Assembly: GCA_963977675.1 (NCBI GenBank)
Contig: CAXBPY010000019.1
Span: 1 to 51,868, forward strand
Direction: 5' to 3'
Length of the DNA stretch: 51,868 nt
Source: CAXBPY01 sp003455275
Lineage (GTDB): Bacteria > Bacteroidota > Bacteroidia > Chitinophagales > UBA10324
Under the pieces are notes generated by a model that had not been told where the DNA came from, searched no databases, and saw nothing but the letters and a program-made list of their open reading frames with translations. Of the stretch, positions 1 to 7,864 are shown one piece after another (the first letter of the stretch is position 1; each line of letters starts with the position of its first letter). The position numbers and the translations under genes were made by a program.

Positions 1-2
1 AT

Positions 3-1739
3 CTTTTCGGTTCGTTTGTAGCAACCGTCCTTGCCACCATGGTTCTCGGAAGAGAAATCATTGCGACTGATAATTTCAGAGGGCTCTCTCCTATTCTTCT
101 TCCAATGATGATTGCCGGTATCGGAATATTGTTTTCAATCGTCGGCACATTCTTCGTTAAGATTGGTGATCAGGCGGAAGCAAAAGTTTCTGTTGTTCAA
201 TCTGCACTTAACCGCGGAAACTGGGGAGCAATAATTCTTACCACGATCGCTAGTTTTTTTCTGATCAACTGGATGTTACCTGATACGCTAACCCTTCGCC
301 ACCACGAGTTCACCAAGATGGGCGTTTTCGGTGCGGTGGCACTTGGATTAGTTGTCGGAACACTTATGAGTTTGATTACAGAATATTATACCTCAATGGG
401 CAAGCGGCCTGTCAATACAATTGTTCGACAGTCATCAACCGGGCATGCAACAAATATTATCGCAGGACTTGCCGTAGGAATGGAATCTACCGTTGCTCCA
501 ATGATTGTTCTTGCAGCCGGAATTTTTGGTTCGTTCCTTTTTGCAGGCCTATATGGTGTTGCAATTGCTGCAGCAGGCATGATGGCAACCACTGCCATGC
601 AGTTGGCGATTGATGCATTCGGACCGATTGCTGATAACGCAGGAGGAATTGCAGAGATGAGTGAACTTGAAAAAGAAGTTCGTGAAAAAACTGATACTCT
701 CGATGCTGTTGGTAACACCACAGCCGCAACAGGAAAAGGATTTGCGATTGCTTCAGCTGCCCTTACTTCACTTGCGCTATTCGCTGCATTTGTAGGAATT
801 GCAGGTATCAGCAAGATTGATATTTACCGTGCTGATGTTCTTGCCGGATTATTCGTTGGAGCTATGATTCCATTTATCTTTTCTTCTCTCGCAATTTCTG
901 CGGTGGGACAAGCTGCAATGAGTATGGTGGAAGAAGTTCGTCGTCAGTTCCGCGAGATTCCCGGAATCATGGAAGGAAAAGCAACTCCTGAATATGATAA
1001 GTGCGTTGCAATCTCAACTAATGCTTCTATCAGAAAAATGATGGCGCCAGGCGCTATTGCATTAACTGTTCCTGTAGTGGTTGGATTTTGTTTTGGTGCC
1101 GAAGTGCTGGGCGGAATGCTTGCCGGTGTAACTGTTTCCGGTGTATTGATGGGAATGTTTCAGTCAAATGCCGGCGGCGCATGGGACAATGCAAAAAAAT
1201 CTTTTGAGAAAGGAGTAGAAATAAATGGCCAGACTTATTATAAAAAATCTGAACCGCACAAAGCATCTGTTACCGGTGATACAGTGGGCGATCCTTTCAA
1301 AGACACCAGCGGGCCATCTATGAATATTCTTATTAAGTTGATGTCAATCGTGAGTTTGGTAATTGCTCCTTCAATCGGAAATCCATTGTTCCACTACAAT
1401 GCCGGTGGTGATGCTGATGCAAACTGTAAAGAAAAAATGGAATGCTGCGAAGGCGAAATGAAGGGCGGTTGTGATGCTCATCATATGGATATGAATTGCT
1501 GTAAGGATGGAATGATGAAGAATGATTCTTCATGCTGCAAAGGAGAAGAAATGGAACATTGCAAAGGTGAGATGTCCGGACATGAAGGAATGGATTGCTG
1601 CAAAAAAGGCGATTCAAAAGTTTGTTGTGGTGAATGCGAGCATCAGTGTAAGAAAGATTGCTCAAATGATGGCAAGTGTCGCGAGGCAGGAAACAAAGGT
1701 TGCTGCGGTGATGGCAAGAAAGAATGCCACGCTAAGTGA
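3..1739 (+). CDS. hppA: Membrane-bound ion-translocating pyrophosphatase (partial, 5' end outside window) with Cys-rich tail
   Basis: C-terminal 578 residues of a membrane pyrophosphatase, which couples PPi hydrolysis to H+ and/or Na+ pumping across the inner membrane. The frame is open from base 3, so the gene begins before the window. Many hydrophobic segments are visible, and the substrate-site region around 'DNAGGIAEM' and the conserved 'GNTTAATGKGF' motif (from 711) are intact. In this family an Ala and a Gly three residues on (here codons 723 and 732) mark the K+-dependent subfamily, so K+ dependence is inferred; H+ versus Na+ is not decided. From about 1400 the protein carries an unusual tail of about 110 residues with 20 Cys in CC pairs and many Met, His and Lys. 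The family normally ends soon after the last membrane helix, so the tail is an added domain. Family call is sure; the tail's role is unknown. Confidence 0.95.
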   Translation, partial: LFGSFVATVLATMVLGREIIATDNFRGLSPILLPMMIAGIGILFSIVGTFFVKIGDQAEAKVSVVQSALNRGNWGAIILTTIASFFLINWMLPDTLTLRHHEFTKMGVFGAVALGLVVGTLMSLITEYYTSMGKRPVNTIVRQSSTGHATNIIAGLAVGMESTVAPMIVLAAGIFGSFLFAGLYGVAIAAAGMMATTAMQLAIDAFGPIADNAGGIAEMSELEKEVREKTDTLDAVGNTTAATGKGFAIASAALTSLALFAAFVGIAGISKIDIYRADVLAGLFVGAMIPFIFSSLAISAVGQAAMSMVEEVRRQFREIPGIMEGKATPEYDKCVAISTNASIRKMMAPGAIALTVPVVVGFCFGAEVLGGMLAGVTVSGVLMGMFQSNAGGAWDNAKKSFEKGVEINGQTYYKKSEPHKASVTGDTVGDPFKDTSGPSMNILIKLMSIVSLVIAPSIGNPLFHYNAGGDADANCKEKMECCEGEMKGGCDAHHMDMNCCKDGMMKNDSSCCKGEEMEHCKGEMSGHEGMDCCKKGDSKVCCGECEHQCKKDCSNDGKCREAGNKGCCGDGKKECHAK

Positions 1740-1840
1740 TATCCCTACATTAGAGATTAGAAATTAGAAATTAAATATTTCTAGTGAGAATTCTTGCAGG
1801 ACATTCTTCAATTTTCAATCTTTCAATTTTCAATTGAAGC

Positions 1841-2914
1841 TTACTTCACCCAGTCCGCAATAAAAATATTGGTATCATGGCCACCGCCGTTATGACGGTT
1901 ACTGCAGAAAACTAATTTCTTTCCGTCAGGCGAAAACATAGCGAATGCATCGAAGACCTCTGAGAAGGTGATTCGCTCCAATCCGGTTCCATCAACATTG
2001 ATGAGGTAGAGATTAAATGGAAATCCTCGAGTGTATTCGTAGTTGCTGCTGAAAATAATTTGCGTTCCATCCGGAGTAAAAGACGGAGCCCAATTTGCTC
2101 CGGGAAGATTAGTGACCTGATGAACATCGCTGCCGTCAGCATTTGCAACAAACACTTCCATTTTTGTTGGAGCCACTAAACCTTGTGCAAGCAGTTGCTT
2201 GTATTCAGCAACTTCCTCTTCTGTTTTCGGGCGCGATGCACGCCACACTATTTTAGTTCCGTCAGGAGAAAACCATGCGCCGCCATCGTAACCGAGTTCA
2301 TTGGTAATTTGCTTTATATCACTTCCATCAAGGTTCATTGTATAGAGTTCAAGGTCGCCGCTGCGATCAGATGTGAAAATTATTTTATCTCCCCTAGGTG
2401 AAATGGTTGCTTCTGCATCGTAAAAATTATTTTGAGTGAGTTGTTTCTGAATATTTCCCTTCAAATCAGAAACATAAATTTCATAAGAGTCATAAACAGG
2501 CCACACATATTTTTTTATTTTCTCACGATCAGGAACTGGCGGGCAAGTATCACTTTTACCTCGTGTGCTTGCATATAGAATTTGCTTATTACCCGGCATA
2601 AAATAGGAACAGGTTGTTCTTCCTTTCCCTTCACTTACACAATTAGTTTTAAATGGTTTTCCATTTTTAGGAATTCCGCCAAAAAAAATTTGATCGCATT
2701 GAATGTTTTTGTGATTAGTGTATTGAAAAGTCAGTTTTTTAGAATCAAAACTCCAGTATGCTTCAGCATTATCTCCACCGAAGGTTAATTGCCGCACATT
2801 TTTAAAATGTTTTTCTCCGGAAAGAATCAATGAATCATTTATTGCAGTTGACTGAGCGAAGGAGTTGTAGTCGAAAAGAGCAACAACTGATATGAAGAGA
2901 ATAATTTTTTTCAT
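1841..2914 (-). CDS. Secreted TolB-like beta-propeller protein (PD40 repeats)
   Basis: 357-residue exported protein with a signal peptide (MKKIILFISVVALF...FAQS). At least four PD40/WD40-like blades are visible, each with F-S/T-P-D/R-G-x-K followed by 'DGSD...IT' or 'DGTGLERIT'. This is the repeat of TolB-type propellers. It probably works in the periplasm or on the surface as a binding scaffold; no catalytic residues are seen. An upstream in-frame start at 2947 exists, but ATG 2914 is preferred because it begins the signal peptide and lies 7 nt after a TACATTTG -7 element. It is convergent with the pyrophosphatase gene and has no operon partner. Specific function unknown. Confidence 0.85.
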   Translation of the reverse strand: MKKIILFISVVALFDYNSFAQSTAINDSLILSGEKHFKNVRQLTFGGDNAEAYWSFDSKKLTFQYTNHKNIQCDQIFFGGIPKNGKPFKTNCVSEGKGRTTCSYFMPGNKQILYASTRGKSDTCPPVPDREKIKKYVWPVYDSYEIYVSDLKGNIQKQLTQNNFYDAEATISPRGDKIIFTSDRSGDLELYTMNLDGSDIKQITNELGYDGGAWFSPDGTKIVWRASRPKTEEEVAEYKQLLAQGLVAPTKMEVFVANADGSDVHQVTNLPGANWAPSFTPDGTQIIFSSNYEYTRGFPFNLYLINVDGTGLERITFSEVFDAFAMFSPDGKKLVFCSNRHNGGGHDTNIFIADWVK

Positions 2915-2921
2915 CGGCGCG

Positions 2922-2929
2922 CAAATGTA
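2922..2929 (-). promoter_or_regulatory. -7 promoter element TACATTTG, leaderless-type spacing
   Basis: Perfect match to the Bacteroidota -7 consensus TAnnTTTG, ending 7 nt before ATG 2914. The transcript would begin at or next to the start codon. No clear -33 TTTG was seen at the right distance. Confidence 0.5.
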
Positions 2930-3049
2930 ACCGCACGCAAAAATCATGGTTCAGAGAATTGTCATGGAATTGTCATAATGGATGAGAATACATTTAACTA
3001 ATAGTCATAGGAGGAATACAGAAAGAGTTTTAGGAGTCAAGCTCAAAAG

Positions 3050-3088
3050 CATAAAATGAAAATGCCCTCCGAAAATCGAAGGGCATTT
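3050..3088 (-). terminator. Rho-independent terminator of the EF-G-like gene
   Basis: Inverted repeat AAATGCCCT...AGGGCATTT (3059-3088) with an inner CG/CG pair and a short AT loop, followed on the minus strand by a T-rich stretch (TCATTTTAT). It lies 44 nt after the stop codon at 3132. Confidence 0.7.
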
Positions 3089-3131
3089 GAATTACTAATA
3101 ACTTTTAACCTAAATCTAATAACTTAAGAAG

Positions 3132-5270
3132 CTATGCATGTTCGAGTTCTTCGTGCTTCACATATTCATCATGCAACTTCTTCTGGATTTCGCCGGGCAC
3201 CAATGCATAATCACTGAAACGCGCCTTGAAACTTGCGCGCCCCTGAGAGAGCGAGCGAAGTGTGTTTGAATATTTATCTAACTCGCTCTGCGGAACTTTT
3301 GCGTTAATAATCTGGAAACGGTTCTTCGAATCCATTCCTAAAATAATTGCGCGGCGTGTTTGCAAATCGCCCATAACATTTCCCATATCTTCTTCTGGGA
3401 CTAATACTTCAAGGTCAAAAATCGGTTCAAGTAATTTTGGTTCAGCATTGCGGAAGGCATCACGGAAAGCCATCATGCCGGCAATTTTGAATGCCATATC
3501 ATTGGAATCCACAGGATGCATTTTTCCATCATGAACATAAACAGCAATGTCTCTCACATAAGAACCGGTTGTCGGTCCTTCCTGCATTTTATCCATAATG
3601 CCTTTTAAAATAGAAGGAAGGAACCGGGCATCAATTGCACCGCCTACAATGCAGTTGTAGTAAACAAGTTTCCCTCCCCAATCCAGGTCAATAACTTCAG
3701 TGCCTCGGATGTTGAATTCATCTTTACGCGGAACATATCCATCATGCCACGGTTCAATAAGAATACTTACTTCACCAAACTGGCCTGCGCCGCCGCTTTG
3801 TTTTTTATGACGATAGGTTGCGCGTGCTTCTCTGCGAATTGTTTCGCGATATGGAATGCGCGGCTTTTCAAATTCAATGTGCAGCTTATAAATATTTTCT
3901 AATCTCCATCTTGTTGCTGCAAGATGAAGCTCGCCCTGGGCGCCAAGAATTACCTGCTTTAATTCTCTTGAATATTGAATCGTGATTGTTGGATCCTCGC
4001 GATGTATTTCCTGAAGCACCTCGCCTAGTTTTTCATCATCATGTTTATTGGTTGCAACAATTGCAACATAAATTCTTGGCTCAGGAAATCTGATCGGTTC
4101 AATTGCAACATCAAATCCTTTTGCATGCAGCGTATGACCGGTTTCGGTTGATTTCAATTTTAATGTTGCACCAATATCACCTGCCGAAAGTTTGTTGATG
4201 GTGTTTCGGTTTTTTCCGTCAAGAATAAAAAGCTGATTGATGCGCTCAGTATTTCTGGTGGCTTCATTATAAAGTTCCGTACCCACAGAAACTTCGCCGC
4301 TTACAACTTTGAATAGAGAAAGATTTCCGAGGTGCGGTTCAACCAGCGATTTGAAAACGAAAAGTGCAGTTGGCTTGGATGCATCACACGGAATTTCTTT
4401 TCCATCTTCAGCATGTTCAGCGGGCATTTCACTGGCAGAAGGAACTACATTATCAATGAATCCCATCATGCGTCCACTTCCCATATCATTTTTTGCAGAG
4501 AGACAGAAAACAGGAAAGAGTGTATGAGCCATCATTCCTTTTTTAATTCCGCTGCGCATTTCATCCTCATCAAGAGAACCTTTTTCAAAATAAAGCTCCA
4601 TGAGCTTTTCATCATTCTCTGCAGCCTTTTCAACAAGAATGTTGTGCAACTCATTTGCTTTTTCTTTTTCAGAATCCGGAATAGGAAGCTTTTCAGGTTT
4701 GCCTCCGGTTGCAGGAAATTTATACATCACCATTTTGAGCAAGTCAATAATTGCATCGAATCCAACTCCCGGATTCACTGGATACTGCATCAGCACGAAT
4801 GATGTTCCGAATCTTTTTCCTGCTTCTTCAATTGTTTCATCCCAGTTTGCTTTTTCATGATCCAGCTGATTGACGGCGAACATCACGGGTTTCTGATATT
4901 CTTCCACATAGTTCCAAATAAGTTCGGTTCCTATTTCAACTCCGTGTTGTGCATTCAGGAGCATTACTCCTGTATCTGCAATGCGAAGAGCGGAAATCAC
5001 TTCACCAATAAAATCATCGAGTCCGGGTGTATCAATAATATTGATCTTGTAGTCGCGCCATTCAGTGTGCATCAGTGTTGCATACACTGAGTTTCCGCGA
5101 TTGATTTCAATGTCGTGATAATCTGAAACCGTGTTTCCTTCTTCTGTTGTTCCCCTTCGATTGATAAGTTTCGCTTCGAACATCATGGTTTCAGCGAGAG
5201 TGGTCTTCCCTGTTTTGGTTGCACCCAAGAGCACTATGTTCTTGATGTGCTTGTCATCATAAACTTTCAT
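3132..5270 (-). CDS. Elongation factor G paralogue (EF-G2 type) with altered GTPase motifs
   Basis: 712-residue protein with the five-domain EF-G layout: G domain, domain II, and domains III-V ending in the 'RRAIILGMDS' and 'YALVPGEIQKKL' region. The G motifs differ from canonical EF-G: P-loop GATKTGKT instead of AHIDAGKT, switch I RGNS instead of RGIT, DTPGLDDF instead of DTPGHVDF (catalytic His replaced by Leu), and NQLD instead of NKMD. A Bacteroides paralogue called EF-G2 is known to support translocation without GTP hydrolysis, and this protein looks like that group; the equivalence is inferred. ATG 5270 is preferred to a TTG two codons upstream. It is single-cistron, with its own promoter and terminator, divergent from the T9SS cargo at 5464. 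The main fusA is not in this window. Confidence 0.88.
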   Translation of the reverse strand: MKVYDDKHIKNIVLLGATKTGKTTLAETMMFEAKLINRRGTTEEGNTVSDYHDIEINRGNSVYATLMHTEWRDYKINIIDTPGLDDFIGEVISALRIADTGVMLLNAQHGVEIGTELIWNYVEEYQKPVMFAVNQLDHEKANWDETIEEAGKRFGTSFVLMQYPVNPGVGFDAIIDLLKMVMYKFPATGGKPEKLPIPDSEKEKANELHNILVEKAAENDEKLMELYFEKGSLDEDEMRSGIKKGMMAHTLFPVFCLSAKNDMGSGRMMGFIDNVVPSASEMPAEHAEDGKEIPCDASKPTALFVFKSLVEPHLGNLSLFKVVSGEVSVGTELYNEATRNTERINQLFILDGKNRNTINKLSAGDIGATLKLKSTETGHTLHAKGFDVAIEPIRFPEPRIYVAIVATNKHDDEKLGEVLQEIHREDPTITIQYSRELKQVILGAQGELHLAATRWRLENIYKLHIEFEKPRIPYRETIRREARATYRHKKQSGGAGQFGEVSILIEPWHDGYVPRKDEFNIRGTEVIDLDWGGKLVYYNCIVGGAIDARFLPSILKGIMDKMQEGPTTGSYVRDIAVYVHDGKMHPVDSNDMAFKIAGMMAFRDAFRNAEPKLLEPIFDLEVLVPEEDMGNVMGDLQTRRAIILGMDSKNRFQIINAKVPQSELDKYSNTLRSLSQGRASFKARFSDYALVPGEIQKKLHDEYVKHEELEHA

Positions 5271-5312
5271 AGGCAATTAACTTTTTTGTCTTGGTGAGTA
5301 TTTGGTTTTGAC

Positions 5313-5341
5313 TAAAAGTATAAAACTTCCTGACTTCCAAA
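5313..5341 (-). promoter_or_regulatory. Candidate promoter of the EF-G-like gene
   Basis: On the minus strand TTTG (5341-5338), 17 nt, then TACTTTTA (5320-5313), one base off TAnnTTTG. This gives a leader of roughly 35-40 nt before ATG 5270. Position and spacing fit a Bacteroidota housekeeping promoter. Confidence 0.4.
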
Positions 5342-5374
5342 AATATTTTTCAGGGTAAAAAATATTTATCAGGG
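5340..5374. repeat. Two 16-bp direct repeats next to the EF-G-like promoter
   Basis: AAAATATTTTTCAGGG (5340-5355) and AAAATATTTATCAGGG (5359-5374), identical at 15 of 16 positions, 19 bp apart start to start. They adjoin the -33 side of the minus-strand promoter, where an activator would bind. Short inverted repeats follow (GGG...CCC at 5372-5384; GCCGTC/GACGGC at 5388-5393 and 5406-5411). Regulator unknown. Confidence 0.4.
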
Positions 5375-5451
5375 ATGAAACCCCTATGCCGTCCGATGGA
5401 AAATTGACGGCCTGAACGGGACAATATAGAAGTAATTTCTACTCAGTCCCT

Positions 5452-5459
5452 TACTTTCG
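5452..5459 (+). promoter_or_regulatory. -7 promoter element TACTTTCG, leaderless-type spacing
   Basis: Seven of eight positions fit TAnnTTTG. The element ends 4 nt before ATG 5464, so the mRNA would have almost no leader. Confidence 0.4.
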
Positions 5460-5463
5460 GTCA

Positions 5464-7047
5464 ATGAAAATTTATTTTCTAATCCTGATTGCTTTGACTT
5501 TATACCTGAAATGCGAAGCACAAACAGGCTCACTTCCGTTCACAATAGATATAGAAGAGATTGACAGTAGTATTGCTGATCTTCCTGCCATGCACTCTTT
5601 TGCATTTGCCAAATCAGGAAGTCGCTGGCTCATACTTACAGGGCGTGCAGAAGGGTTACATGGATTCAGCACCAATAATTCTTTTGAGGCAGCATATGCT
5701 AACAGTAATGTTTGGGTGATTGATACTGCAGCCTGGCTTGTATATTCTATGCCGGTTGATTCATTAGATTCAGTTTATCATGCATTGCTACGCACCACAA
5801 ATACCGAGTATTATCAGGAAGGAAATCATCTCTTCATTCTCGGCGGCTATACATGGGAAGCATCATCGGGATTTTATACTGCTCCAACAATTGTTTCAAT
5901 TGATGTGGATGAAATGATTAATGCAGTTATCGCTCAATCGCCTTCGCTTGCGATGCAACAAATCAGGAATACAATGGATACAGTTGCGGCAGTCGCCGGA
6001 GGAAAACTGATGAAACTCGGAAATGATTTTTACCTTGTAATGGGTCACCGATTTGATGGCTTGTATAACCAGCAGTTTGTGATTTACACACAGACTTACA
6101 CAGAAGCTTTTCGAAAATTCAATATCGTTGATAACGGAACTACAGTTTCTATCAGCAATTATTCTTATCTGAAAGACACTGCGAATTTTCATCGCCGCGA
6201 TTTGAATGTGGAGTATTACATGGATGCAAACCTCAATATGGGAATTGCTGCATATGGTGGTGTGTTTCGCAAAAATCAGGACTGGCCGTTTTTGAATCCT
6301 GTATTTTTTGATGGAACAAATTATTCAGTTGATACTTTTCAGCAGAAGATGAGTCAGTACACTTGTCCTGTTGTTTCTGCATTCGACAGCACAACAAAAA
6401 ATATGTACCAGATTTTTTTTGGCGGAATAGGACTTTACAATTACAATGACACACTTCAACAACTGCTGCTTGATTCGCTGGTTCCATTCACTGATGATAT
6501 TACTGTTCAGTTGCGCAGAGCAGATGGTTCTATTGCTGATACCATGCTCGGCTTAAAAATGCCAGGGCTACTTGGAGCCAACATGAATTTTATTTCATCA
6601 GAAGGAGGTTCACTTTTCGATCATGGAATTTACAATCTCCGTGAAATGAACGGAAGAAAAATGATTGGTTATTTATATGGAGGAATAAGAGCCACACAGC
6701 CAAACGCAGGATTGAGTGCAGCGAATGGAAAAATTTATCGCGTGTATCTGAATGTTGATTTTGCTACGGACACAACAACAGATACAACTTTTGTTCACGA
6801 GCTTTCTGCGGAGTCAATTAAAGTTTATCCGAATCCTGCGAATCAAAAGTTATTTGTTCGTGGTTATCCGTTATTAGTAAATGAAATTACAATTACAGAT
6901 GTGCTTGGGAGAAATTGCATTTTACCAATAACCAATAACAATAATCCAATAACCGAAATCAACATCAGCAAACTTTCACCCGGAGTTTATACATTAACTA
7001 TCAGAAACAAAAACGGAACCTGGATTAAGAAGGTTGTGAAGGAATAA
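5464..7047 (+). CDS. Secreted Kelch-like protein with T9SS type A sorting domain
   Basis: 527-residue exported protein. A signal peptide (to about residue 19, ...KCEAQ) is followed by a repeated pattern of short glycine-rich strands (WLILTGRAEG, LFILGGYTW, YLVMGHRFDG, IFFGGIGLYN, GYLYGGIRAT) that resembles Kelch beta-propeller blades. The last 80 residues form a T9SS type A sorting domain: 'VYPNPANQKLFV', 'ITDVLGRN', 'LSPGVYTLTI', and a basic end. It is therefore expected on the cell surface or in the medium. It is divergent from the EF-G-like gene. Binding partner or enzymatic activity cannot be read from the sequence. Confidence 0.82.
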   Translation: MKIYFLILIALTLYLKCEAQTGSLPFTIDIEEIDSSIADLPAMHSFAFAKSGSRWLILTGRAEGLHGFSTNNSFEAAYANSNVWVIDTAAWLVYSMPVDSLDSVYHALLRTTNTEYYQEGNHLFILGGYTWEASSGFYTAPTIVSIDVDEMINAVIAQSPSLAMQQIRNTMDTVAAVAGGKLMKLGNDFYLVMGHRFDGLYNQQFVIYTQTYTEAFRKFNIVDNGTTVSISNYSYLKDTANFHRRDLNVEYYMDANLNMGIAAYGGVFRKNQDWPFLNPVFFDGTNYSVDTFQQKMSQYTCPVVSAFDSTTKNMYQIFFGGIGLYNYNDTLQQLLLDSLVPFTDDITVQLRRADGSIADTMLGLKMPGLLGANMNFISSEGGSLFDHGIYNLREMNGRKMIGYLYGGIRATQPNAGLSAANGKIYRVYLNVDFATDTTTDTTFVHELSAESIKVYPNPANQKLFVRGYPLLVNEITITDVLGRNCILPITNNNNPITEINISKLSPGVYTLTIRNKNGTWIKKVVKE

Positions 7048-7101
7048 TCAATCAAATTTTTTTTTGTTATGTTGCAATATTGAAAAAGTATTTTACACAC
7101 T

Positions 7102-7644
7102 ATGGATAGACTAATACCTGTGCTGAAAGATGAAGATATTCTTCCCGAATACCGGAACACACCCGTTGGGAGACTTTTAGAATACCACAATCTGAATCGC
7201 CCGCATGATGTTTATGCAAGAGCGCAATTGCTTGTGGGCATGTGCATGGACAATCGCAAACATCTCAATATCCCCGATAATTTTTCTTACATCATCCGCT
7301 CAGGCGGAGCAAATCTCCGCTATAGTGAGTTTAAGGTTTCATTTGCTATTTCTGTTGGCGGAGTTCAGCACATTGCGCTTATTGGTCACAACCACTGCGG
7401 AATGGTGAATGTGGCTTCCCGAAGAGTTGAGTTTGTTAAAGGTTTAGTTGAAAATGCAGGGTGGGAAGAAGATAAAGCTGAAGAACATTTCATGAACTAT
7501 GCACCCATGTTCGAGATAGGAAATGAAATTGATTTCATACTAGGTGAAACCAGGCGGCTTCGTTCACGCTACCCAAAAATTCAGATTGCTCCTATGCTCT
7601 ATCTCGTAGAAGACAATAAGCTTTATTTCATAAGGGAGAATTAA
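7102..7644 (+). CDS. Short beta-carbonic anhydrase-like protein
   Basis: 180-residue cytoplasmic protein with the beta-carbonic anhydrase zinc site: C48-x-D50-x-R52 and H96-x-x-C99 (motif 'GHNHCGM'), separated by the expected 'IIRSGGANLR' strand. Zn ligands Cys/His/Cys and the Asp-Arg dyad are all present, so interconversion of CO2 and bicarbonate is possible. It is shorter than typical bacterial enzymes (about 200-230 residues), and the C-terminal part differs from the usual one. It ends 220 nt from the convergent ftsZ. No operon partner. Family call is good; activity is inferred. Confidence 0.8.
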   Translation: MDRLIPVLKDEDILPEYRNTPVGRLLEYHNLNRPHDVYARAQLLVGMCMDNRKHLNIPDNFSYIIRSGGANLRYSEFKVSFAISVGGVQHIALIGHNHCGMVNVASRRVEFVKGLVENAGWEEDKAEEHFMNYAPMFEIGNEIDFILGETRRLRSRYPKIQIAPMLYLVEDNKLYFIREN

Positions 7645-7705
7645 CATTGAAAAAAACTTTTCAAAGTTAAGTACTCTGTTAAAGCCGAATTCCAATTTTA
7701 TTTTT

Positions 7706-7741
7706 AATAAAAAACCCTGCAAGCTTCACAGCGTGCAGGGC
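7706..7741 (-). terminator. Terminator downstream of ftsZ
   Basis: On the minus strand CCCTGCACGC, loop TGTGAA, GCTTGCAGGG, then TTTTTTATT. Seven GC-rich pairs plus two inner pairs and a T-run make this a strong intrinsic terminator. It forms the end of a repeated 3' element also found after the gene at 24368. Confidence 0.8.
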
Positions 7742-7762
7742 TACCAAACCAAAACCCACTTA
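7706..7762 (-). other. Conserved 3'-end element, copy 1
   Basis: RNA-sense order on the minus strand: AAGTGGGTTTTGGTTTGGTA, then a hairpin starting GCC with CTGTGAAGC in its loop region, then a T-run. The first tract and the loop are repeated almost exactly at 24304-24361, while the stem bases differ but still pair. Unknown function; at least a terminator. Confidence 0.55.
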
Positions 7763-7774
7763 CAGGTTATCTTA

Positions 7775-7845
7775 AAAGTTATTTGTTAATCGTTATCCGT
7801 TATTAGTAAGCATTCATTTTGTATTTACTAATAACAAATAACTTT
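7775..7845 (-). repeat. Long AT-rich inverted repeat in the ftsZ 3' UTR
   Basis: AAAGTTATTTGTTA (7775-7788) is a perfect complement of TAACAAATAACTTT (7832-7845), and TTATTAGTAA (7800-7809) of TTACTAATAA (7825-7834). A folded transcript would have two stems with an 11-nt one-sided bulge. It lies between the ftsZ stop codon and the terminator. Confidence 0.6.
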
Positions 7846-7864
7846 AATCTAATAACCTCATCTC

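Noticed and set aside
386..814. Reverse-strand ORF inside the pyrophosphatase gene
   Set aside because: Fully within a conserved coding region on the other strand; no signal of its own.
2847..2878. REP-like similarity inside the signal peptide of the TolB-like gene (TTCGACTAC...TTCGCTCAG)
   Set aside because: Only two short parts match a REP variant and TTCGCTCAG simply encodes the frequent FAQ end of Bacteroidota signal peptides; too weak to call.
5388..5411. GCCGTC/GACGGC hairpin as a terminator
   Set aside because: Six pairs, no T-run, lying in a divergent promoter region; more likely an operator if anything.
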